Below are positions 1-4,389 of a DNA stretch of 5,106 nt, piece by piece (position 1 is the stretch's first letter; the number at the start of each line of letters is the position of its first letter). The stretch spans positions 1 to 5,106 of the forward strand of contig DSBF01000337.1 of the NCBI GenBank assembly GCA_011049495.1, written 5' to 3'. Position numbers and translations under genes: made by a program. The notes under the pieces were generated by a model. It was not told where the DNA came from. It did not search any database and saw only the letters and a list, made by a program, of their open reading frames with translations. The stretch is from Ignavibacteria bacterium (GTDB taxonomy: Bacteria > Bacteroidota > Ignavibacteria > Ignavibacteriales > Melioribacteraceae).

Positions 1-2068
1 GCTTAATGTTTATATCTATGTTCGGGAGAGTTTCAAGTTCCCTGTAGCCGGACTTTTTCGTGTAGTATGAATGTTTGAGAAGTTCAATCCACAAACGGAG
101 TCTGCATATATTTACCGAGTTCGGATTTATATCAACACCGAACAAACAGTTTTCAATTATCGTCTGCTTTTCGTGGAAGATCGTTTCCTGCATTTTCTGC
201 AGTTCGTCAATTACATTTCCTTTTTGGTTAAGGTGATATTTAAAGATGTCTTCGGTCTCAACATCCGTTATAATCAGTTCATCGTTTTCTATTTCAACAG
301 AGTAATTCTGAACACGGCTTCCGTCGCGGTAACAGAGCAGACCGAGTTCAGATTTAATTGTTATTATTTCATTTAACACTGAAACAAGAAAATGCCCCGA
401 ACCGACGGCAGGATCACAGACTTTAAGACTGTTGATTATTTCGTTTGCTTTCTCTCTTCCTTCTTTGGTTCTGTCTAACTCACTTTTAAGTTCATCGAAA
501 TCTTTGTAACTGCTTTTTAACGCATCGTTAAACTTCTGCACTACCACGCGTCTTAAAGTTTCGCGGCTCATATACATTGTTATGAATCCAGGTGTAAAGA
601 AAGAACCTTCTTTGTAACCGTTTATCTTTTCGAATATCAATCCGAGCACCGATGCATTTATAAGCGACTTCCCTTCTTCTTGAATTTCTTCGCCGGTACT
701 TTCGGTTGAAAAGTCGTAAGCATCCAAAAACTTCAGTAGATATTTAAGAGTCGAAAGTTCTCCTTTGAAGCGGTTATCTTTTTCATCTTTCAATACGGTT
801 GAAGGATGAACTTTTATTTTGAAGCGGTCTTTTAAACTATCGATTGAAATTGTATTGCGTTCAAGTTCGCTCCGTTCAAAAAGGGAACTGTTGAGGTAAG
901 GTATCTTTTTGAATTTCTCTCTTACGGTACCTGATCGTTCATCTAATTTGCGGGCTAATACTTCGTGGAAAAGTTCGTCTAAGTCATCGTACTCGGCAAT
1001 TACTTTTGTATCTAAAAATTTATAATCAGTATTCCCTTGGTGATAGTTAACAAGCTGCGCTTCGAGAAGTTTTAAGAAAAGTATTCTGTTTATCCAGGTA
1101 ATGTTCAATTGCAATGCAATGTTGAAAAGTTTTTCCTCGTTATTCTCGCCGAACTTTTCCGCATCTTCAAAATAAGCAAGCGTATCTTTCGACTTGAGCT
1201 TTTCAATCGTGTTCTCAATTATAGAACCCGGTTCTCGTTTCTCTTCGCCTTTGCGTCGTATTAATTTTTTGCTTCCTTCTTTAACTTCTTCTAAGCCGAT
1301 TATGTACAGCAACTCGTTATAGAATGATTTGTCTAATGAGTTGCTGTCGTTTGTAAACTGCTCTTTCAATAAAAACGGTTTGCTGAATATTTTGTATAAC
1401 GAGATTAACTTCCTTTCATCTCCCGATTTTGATTTTAATTCTTTTTCATATTTACGTAAATCAAAATGAACAAACTCAATTTCGGCATCGAGATTGTTTA
1501 AGAAGTCCGAAGCTATTTCTTTATAAAAGTGATCGGTGTTGCTGCTTACTTTTTTATCCGCAGCCCAGCTTTTATAACGTTTTACAAGTTCATTGTTTTT
1601 ATGGAAAAGTTTTTCAAAAAGTTTTGCATCGAATATGAACCATTCGTAACCGTTGGTGATGAAAATATTTTTTATATCGTCATTCTTCTCTTCAATTCTT
1701 TCACGCAGATAATAAAGCATAACTTGATGCATTGCTTTTACATTCAAGTTATCTTTTACCGGCATATCGTTTTTCTCGGACGGAGCTTTTACTTCACCGA
1801 TAACACCGACTTTACTTTTTGCATCTTTACCAAGATAAATTGCAAGATCAATCTTTCCGCTTGTGTTTACAAGATTACCGGAGTAAAAACTGTTCTGAAA
1901 AAATTTTGCGACATAATTTTTGTTATGCTCTTCACTCTCTTTCGGATTAAGTTCATTCAATAATTTTAGAAGATTATCCTTAAAAATATTGAACTCATTA
2001 CGGAATGGTTTTTGTCTTTGATATGCTTTGTTAAGTGCTTGTTTGGGGGAAAGAGTTTTTAAGCGCAT
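1..2068 (-). CDS. Type IIG (Eco57I-like) restriction-modification enzyme, N-terminal 689 residues, truncated by window edge
   Basis: A single uninterrupted frame runs from ATG at 2068 to the left edge. The protein should combine DNA cleavage and adenine-N6 methylation in one chain. Visible parts: an N-terminal PD-(D/E)xK-type nuclease region with D74 in KIDLAIYLG and E92-V-K94 in GVIGEVKAP; a helical middle of about 400 residues; then the methyltransferase SAM-binding motif I DPAVGSGHF (D552-F560), and FGVDINPNSVNICRLRLWIE with acidic D646, matching the second SAM-contact region of Eco57I-class enzymes. The frame ends in TLPNIDINIK, which in this family comes just before the catalytic NPPY motif, so that motif and the target-recognition domain lie outside. 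Family members are usually about 1000-1200 residues. The ATG is preceded by an in-frame TAA about 60 nt upstream; a GTG two codons earlier is an alternative start. No strong ribosome-binding site is seen. No separate specificity or methylase gene is visible beside it. Family call is firm; target sequence is unknown. Confidence 0.9.
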   Translation of the reverse strand, partial: MRLKTLSPKQALNKAYQRQKPFRNEFNIFKDNLLKLLNELNPKESEEHNKNYVAKFFQNSFYSGNLVNTSGKIDLAIYLGKDAKSKVGVIGEVKAPSEKNDMPVKDNLNVKAMHQVMLYYLRERIEEKNDDIKNIFITNGYEWFIFDAKLFEKLFHKNNELVKRYKSWAADKKVSSNTDHFYKEIASDFLNNLDAEIEFVHFDLRKYEKELKSKSGDERKLISLYKIFSKPFLLKEQFTNDSNSLDKSFYNELLYIIGLEEVKEGSKKLIRRKGEEKREPGSIIENTIEKLKSKDTLAYFEDAEKFGENNEEKLFNIALQLNITWINRILFLKLLEAQLVNYHQGNTDYKFLDTKVIAEYDDLDELFHEVLARKLDERSGTVREKFKKIPYLNSSLFERSELERNTISIDSLKDRFKIKVHPSTVLKDEKDNRFKGELSTLKYLLKFLDAYDFSTESTGEEIQEEGKSLINASVLGLIFEKINGYKEGSFFTPGFITMYMSRETLRRVVVQKFNDALKSSYKDFDELKSELDRTKEGREKANEIINSLKVCDPAVGSGHFLVSVLNEIITIKSELGLLCYRDGSRVQNYSVEIENDELIITDVETEDIFKYHLNQKGNVIDELQKMQETIFHEKQTIIENCLFGVDINPNSVNICRLRLWIELLKHSYYTKKSGYRELETLPNIDINIK

Positions 2069-2106
2069 GACCACTCTACAAGTTTGAAAACGTTGGCAAT
2101 TTACAA

Positions 2107-2114
2107 CAAATATA
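2107..2114 (-). promoter_or_regulatory. Candidate Bacteroidota-type -7 box of the restriction enzyme gene
   Basis: On the minus strand this reads TATATTTG, an exact fit to the TAnnTTTG box of Bacteroidota primary sigma factors. It would place transcription start near 2100, about 30 nt before the ATG at 2068. I see no convincing TTG at the -33 position, so the assignment rests on the one box and its position. A perfect inverted repeat, CTTTAT-T-ATAAAG (2115-2127), directly abuts it upstream and could be an operator or chance in AT-rich DNA. Confidence 0.45.
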
Positions 2115-2206
2115 CTTTATTATAAAGATTTGAAGTAGGGATAGGTATTTTAAAATTCTAATTCAATAATTAATTTCAGAGGTTTTTTGAAAATTGATAA
2201 CTAAAA

Positions 2207-2218
2207 AGTGACCAAAAA
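2207..2218 (+). repeat. 12-bp direct repeat AGTGACCAAAAA, copy 1 (partner at 3992-4003)
   Basis: The same 12 bases occur in the same orientation at 3992-4003. Copy 1 lies just beyond the stop of the truncated toxin remnant, and copy 2 lies at the point where the truncated AbiEi_3 antitoxin fragment loses its N-terminal half. The two copies therefore bracket the whole block of broken toxin-antitoxin genes. A target-site or recombination scar is possible, but 12-bp matches are expected by chance in AT-rich DNA of this size, and a third, inverted copy sits inside the amylase signal peptide (4408-4419). Confidence 0.35.
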
Positions 2219-2219
2219 A

Positions 2220-2441
2220 TTAATTTGGAAAATTTTTGCATGCACTTTTATACTCCGAATAACTTTGTAGAATACGGAATTTATATCTCGGGCTTATCTT
2301 AGCAATAAAATATTTTGCTCGGATATGCTGCGCGAATCCTCCACCAACAATACATTTTATATCTACTTTTTTAAGCTCGGCAGCTAACTCATTCAACGCT
2401 CCGATTAAGAAGTCTTCGTTAGAGTTTTCATCCAATTGCAT
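2220..2441 (-). pseudogene. Truncated AbiEii-like nucleotidyltransferase toxin (N-terminal remnant)
   Basis: This frame encodes 73 residues. Its first 45 or so (ALNELAAELKKVDIKCIVGGG, then FAQHIRAKYF) resemble the start of AbiEii-type nucleotidyltransferase toxins: a helix followed by a beta strand ending in a GG turn. In intact proteins this is soon followed by the metal-binding R-x-T-x-D-x-D segment and some 150-250 more residues. Here neither the acidic pair nor the rest exists in any frame before the restriction gene, and the tail (ISPRYKFRILQ onward) is unlike the family. The ATG overlaps the antitoxin's 3' end by 14 nt (2428-2441), the usual antitoxin-toxin coupling, and is preceded by AAAGGG at 2451-2456, nine bases upstream. 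So translation signals survive while the catalytic part is gone. It is most likely non-toxic. A deliberately short partner peptide is a less likely alternative. Confidence 0.65.
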
Positions 2442-3495
2442 TTAATATATCCCTTTTAATATCTGCTGCTATTTCTCTTTCTCTTTTGTCTAAATTCATT
2501 AACTCTAAGTATGTCTGGATCTTTGATGCATAATTGTTTTGGGAATTAAAGAAAACGAAATCATCCGACTTCGGAATAATTTGAATAGTACAATTAAAAA
2601 ACCGCTCATCAATAATTTTAGAAATATCTTTTTTTGCATCAATCGAGTTATCGGATCTTAAATAAATTTTGTACTCATCCATTATCGGAGTTGAAGTATA
2701 TTTGTCGGCTGATGATTCACCCGTCCAGATCCAATCATCTCCAAAATTTTCTATTAGTACGTTTTTAGCATCACTTCTTTTTGTTGGCAACTTAACTCTA
2801 ATAATATCAATATAGTTTGGTGATTGATATTCCGATGATAATTTACCGAGTAACTTCTCGGGTTGTAATAAATTTATCTTTCCTCCCCTCTTCGATATAA
2901 TTAACTGATCTTCCATCTCCGAAAGAACTTTTGATACGGTTGATAATGTAATTCCTCCTCCCATTTCTTTTATTTTTTTTAACACTTCTCCTATTTTATT
3001 ATACTGATCTGGACTTTCGAGCAACAATCTTCCAACTAAGGAACTTTTCCTGCTGAAGATATCTTTTATGTACTTTTGTTCTGGATATTGATTTTTCTTA
3101 TCTAACCTGATAGCAACTAACTTATTAGAAACTATATAGTAATTACCATTGGTATCAATTCCCGATAAATCATTTTCTTTAAGCATTCCAAGTATCGATT
3201 CCGTTAGATAAGGCACTAAAAGAGTTAAAATCTCGTCATTATATTCTCGTGATTCCTTATAATTCCTTAACGTGTTTATTGCCCCTTCTACGACTATAGG
3301 CGCGGTTCTACTTTTTTGTTCAATTAGCAAATTATATCTCATTTCGCGGAATCTAAGAATCATTTTAGCGTCAAGCTTTCGATTCTGATTTCCAACAATG
3401 TAATTAACCTCCCTCTCTAATCTCTCTATTATGAGAGGATCGTAGAGATTATCGTTTTTTTGCAATATTTCAAATACTTTTTCTTCGGTTAACAT
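2428..3495 (-). CDS. AbiEi-family type IV antitoxin / transcriptional regulator (AbiEi_2-like), 355 aa
   Basis: Probable antitoxin and autorepressor of a type IV toxin-antitoxin system. In this family an N-terminal region is joined to a winged helix-turn-helix and a C-terminal antitoxin domain. Here residues 1-145 are a helical region without a recognised motif. Residues 149-215 fit the winged helix: SSLVGRLLLESPDQY, then GITLSTVSKVLSEMEDQLII with the likely recognition helix at about 183-195, and a wing ending in a LLQPEKLLGKL segment. The C-terminal part carries DDWIWTGESSADKYTSTP (253-270), a YKIYL strand, and a closing YLELMNLDKREREIAADIK (329-347), a layout typical of the AbiEi_2 group. 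The ATG at 3495 is the only reasonable start; no clear Shine-Dalgarno is seen. The gene is intact, yet the toxin gene overlapping its 3' end is truncated, so it is an orphan antitoxin. TTTCCTA/TAGGAAA palindromes just upstream are likely its operators. The DNA is visibly more AT-rich than the amylase gene, in keeping with acquisition. Subfamily is from memory of family patterns, not a search. Confidence 0.75.
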   Translation of the reverse strand: MLTEEKVFEILQKNDNLYDPLIIERLEREVNYIVGNQNRKLDAKMILRFREMRYNLLIEQKSRTAPIVVEGAINTLRNYKESREYNDEILTLLVPYLTESILGMLKENDLSGIDTNGNYYIVSNKLVAIRLDKKNQYPEQKYIKDIFSRKSSLVGRLLLESPDQYNKIGEVLKKIKEMGGGITLSTVSKVLSEMEDQLIISKRGGKINLLQPEKLLGKLSSEYQSPNYIDIIRVKLPTKRSDAKNVLIENFGDDWIWTGESSADKYTSTPIMDEYKIYLRSDNSIDAKKDISKIIDERFFNCTIQIIPKSDDFVFFNSQNNYASKIQTYLELMNLDKREREIAADIKRDILNAIG

Positions 3496-3515
3496 ATTTT
3501 CTTATTTACTTACCT

Positions 3516-3531
3516 TTTCCTACTTAGGAAA
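3516..3531. promoter_or_regulatory. Operator-like palindrome, proximal site (TTTCCTA-CT-TAGGAAA)
   Basis: Perfect 7-bp arms around a 2-nt centre, 20 bp upstream of the antitoxin ATG. It repeats the core of the distal palindrome at 3578-3601; centres are about 66 bp apart, close to a whole number of helical turns. AbiEi proteins are known to repress their own promoters by binding inverted repeats, so this is a likely binding site for the 355-residue regulator. Confidence 0.65.
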
Positions 3532-3542
3532 TTAGCATATAT

Positions 3543-3552
3543 TAGGAAAATT
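3543..3552. promoter_or_regulatory. Operator half-site TAGGAAAATT between the two palindromes
   Basis: The bases TAGGAAAATT match the right arm of the distal palindrome, but no matching left arm precedes them. The TAGGAAA start lies 18 bp from the same arm of the proximal site. It may be a third, weaker contact for the same regulator or a decayed full site. Confidence 0.45.
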
Positions 3553-3571
3553 ATCAAATCAATTTTCACGA

Positions 3572-3577
3572 ATTATA
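3572..3577 (-). promoter_or_regulatory. Possible -10 element (TATAAT) of the antitoxin operon
   Basis: On the minus strand this reads TATAAT and touches the edge of the distal palindrome, so that a regulator bound there would cover the -35 region. A near match to the Bacteroidota TAnnTTTG box, TTGATTTG (3555-3562), lies slightly further downstream. The two cannot be told apart from sequence, and no good upstream element is seen for either. Confidence 0.3.
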
Positions 3578-3601
3578 AAATTTTCCTATTTAGGAAAATT
3601 T
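3578..3601. promoter_or_regulatory. Operator-like palindrome, distal site (11-bp arms, TT centre)
   Basis: Left arm AAATTTTCCTA, centre TT, right arm TAGGAAAATTT: a perfect inverted repeat of 24 bp. It starts 7 bp beyond the stop of the AbiEi_3 fragment and lies 83 bp upstream of the antitoxin ATG. Sharing its core with the site at 3516-3531 makes a protein-binding operator far more likely than a terminator, and no run of T follows on either strand that would suit termination. Confidence 0.7.
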
Positions 3602-3607
3602 GGGATT

Positions 3608-4000
3608 TTAAGAAATTCGTTCGTATTCTTTTGTTACAGTTATATTATATTTTTTATTCAACCTTCCGTTTTTAACTATCACCCTTTTTCCGCTTCCGAA
3701 ATCAACTTTGGATACGTTCACTTTTTCTACCCAAGGATGATTAGCTTTTTCAGCCATCCACATGAACATTCTTTTTACTTTGACCGAGCTAGCACTTATT
3801 AATAAATCAGTAACGGGGTTAGGACGAAGTGTACTTAATCCCTCCATTATTAAACATGCTTCCTCAAAGGATTCTTGTTGTGGTACGAGGTATAACATTT
3901 CCATTATTGCTAACTCTAAAGTAGATATTGTTATTTCATAATCTCGAACCGAATACGAAGAAAAATAATCATCATTATGGAGTGAGAAGTGAGTGACCAA
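3608..4000 (-). pseudogene. C-terminal half of an AbiEi_3-type type IV antitoxin, N-terminus missing
   Basis: 130 codons remain, readable from a TTG at 4000. The sequence fits the C-terminal AbiEi_3 domain closely: DYEITISTLELAIMEMLYLV (20-39), then EEACLIMEGLSTLRPNPVTDLL (46-67), SSVKVKRMFMWMAEK (71-85), and LNV/VDFGSGKRVIVKNGRLNKKYNITV ending near 122 (the GSGKR...GGRLxxxY signature of this domain). Intact family members are about 250-280 residues, with an N-terminal winged helix and a middle domain. Neither is present: homology fades around residue 5-8, and upstream the frame runs through unrelated sequence into the tRNA terminator, where it meets TAG at 4079-4081. There is no ATG and no ribosome-binding site at the TTG. 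It is thus most likely a 5'-deleted relic with no toxin of its own; the intact antitoxin that follows it belongs to a different subfamily. Expression of the isolated domain from a non-ATG start cannot be excluded. Confidence 0.75.
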
Positions 4001-4003
4001 AAA
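3992..4003 (+). repeat. 12-bp direct repeat AGTGACCAAAAA, copy 2 (partner at 2207-2218)
   Basis: This copy lies at the break point where the AbiEi_3 fragment stops resembling its family. It continues as AGTGACCAAAAAGTGTCC, a longer stretch not shared with copy 1. It may be a remnant of a mobile-element end or a deletion scar, but no transposase or matching inverted end is present in the window. Confidence 0.35.
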
Positions 4004-4061
4004 GTGTCCATAGTATGTCCAAGAAGTACGTCTACAGCCACTACAAATTATAATAGGACAT

Positions 4062-4095
4062 AAAAAAACCGTTTCAAACTAATGTCTAAAACGGT
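4062..4095 (-). terminator. Rho-independent terminator of the tRNA-Ser transcript
   Basis: On the minus strand the arms are ACCGTTT (4095-4089) and AAACGGT (4074-4068), with a 14-nt loop, followed directly by seven T residues (4068-4062, sharing one base with the stem). It starts five bases after the tRNA's last encoded base, as expected for a monocistronic tRNA gene, and separates it from the broken antitoxin downstream. Confidence 0.8.
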
Positions 4096-4099
4096 CTTG

Positions 4100-4186
4100 C
4101 GGAGAGTCAGGGATTCGAACCCCGGAAGGACTTGCATCCTTAACGGTTTTCAAGACCGCCGCATTCAACCACTCTGCCAACTCTCC
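4100..4186 (-). tRNA. tRNA-Ser (anticodon UGA)
   Basis: An 87-nt class II tRNA. On the minus strand it has acceptor arm GGAGAGT (4186-4180) pairing with ACTCTCC (4107-4101), a D-arm starting GCAGAGTGGTTGAA, an anticodon arm whose loop is CTTGAAA with TGA at 4152-4150, a long variable arm (stem AAGGA/TCCTT, 4141-4126) typical of serine tRNAs, and a T-arm with the conserved TTCGAAT loop. Discriminator base is G at 4100. The CCA end is not encoded: the bases that follow are CAA. It decodes UCN-type serine codons (chiefly UCA). Its 3' end faces the broken toxin-antitoxin and restriction genes, the usual side for element insertion. Confidence 0.97.
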
Positions 4187-4197
4187 ATGTCGCCGCG

Positions 4198-4227
4198 TTG
4201 TCCGTTTTTACAGACGAAGACGGACAA
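4198..4227 (+). terminator. Inverted repeat TTGTCCGT/ACGGACAA upstream of the tRNA, possible terminator
   Basis: Perfect 8-bp arms (4198-4205 and 4220-4227) around a 14-nt loop, followed on the plus strand by the T-rich TTTTACTTTT. That form suits a plus-strand terminator, but no plus-strand gene lies before it in this window, since the tRNA is on the other strand. On the minus strand it lies 11 bp upstream of the tRNA and has no T-run. It might instead be a processing hairpin in the tRNA leader. Structure is clear, role is not. Confidence 0.4.
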
Positions 4228-4252
4228 TTTTACTTTTAAGAACATTCTCAAA

Positions 4253-4278
4253 CCCTCCGTAGTCTTGACGTAGGAGGG
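4253..4278. repeat. Inverted repeat CCCTCC/GGAGGG in the tRNA-amylase intergenic region
   Basis: Six-base perfect arms (4253-4258 and 4273-4278) separated by 14 nt. It is the most GC-rich patch of this AT-rich spacer. No T-run follows on the plus strand, and only TTT on the minus strand, so it is not a good terminator. The hexamer GACGTA inside it (4267-4272) recurs at 4297-4302. Confidence 0.4.
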
Positions 4279-4283
4279 CAACA

Positions 4284-4297
4284 CTCAAAATTTTGAG
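4284..4297. promoter_or_regulatory. 14-bp palindrome CTCAAAATTTTGAG upstream of the amylase gene
   Basis: A perfect palindrome without spacer, 92 bp before the amylase start codon. ACTCAAAAT, its left half with one flanking base, recurs at 4318-4326. This pattern of a full and a half site suits a dimeric regulator of the amylase promoter, but no regulator gene is visible here and no convincing promoter box for the plus strand was found between 4200 and 4389. Chance cannot be excluded in such AT-rich sequence. Confidence 0.35.
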
Positions 4298-4331
4298 ACG
4301 TAAGAATAACAAATTTTACTCAAAATCTCCA

Positions 4332-4339
4332 CAAACTTA
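4332..4339 (-). promoter_or_regulatory. Weak candidate promoter box for the tRNA-Ser gene
   Basis: On the minus strand this reads TAAGTTTG, matching TAnnTTTG. It would give a leader of roughly 140 nt before the tRNA, holding all three inverted repeats of the spacer. That is long for a tRNA, and no upstream TTG sits at the right distance, so this is only a possibility. Confidence 0.2.
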
Positions 4340-4379
4340 ATGTTTAGTTTTTTATTTTTACCTTATCAATTCAATGAAC

Positions 4380-4384
4380 GAGGG
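4380..4384 (+). promoter_or_regulatory. Ribosome-binding site GAGGG of the amylase gene
   Basis: GAGGG lies five bases before the ATG at 4390. It decides between that ATG and an out-of-frame ATG at 4386, which would leave no room for the site. It is one of the few strong Shine-Dalgarno sequences in the window. Confidence 0.65.
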
Positions 4385-4389
4385 TATGT

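Noticed and set aside
71..376. Plus-strand open frame of 101 codons
   Set aside because: It lies opposite the restriction enzyme's methylase motif region, where the minus frame has clear family motifs. Its composition (many F, Y, V, I residues) is typical of an antisense shadow.
1429..1963. Two overlapping plus-strand open frames (69 and 144 codons)
   Set aside because: Both are antisense to the continuous restriction enzyme frame and show no recognisable domain or ribosome-binding site.
3516..3601. TAGGAAA repeats as a short CRISPR-like array
   Set aside because: Units are palindromic, only 7-11 bp per arm, unevenly spaced, and lie in a promoter region. Operators explain them better.
3991..4020. 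Possible insertion-sequence end (GTGACCAAAAAGTGTCC)
   Set aside because: No transposase gene, no matching inverted partner and no flanking target duplication could be identified in the window.
4082..4273. Plus-strand frame of 63 codons across the tRNA
   Set aside because: It reads through the complement of tRNA-Ser, so it is not a gene.
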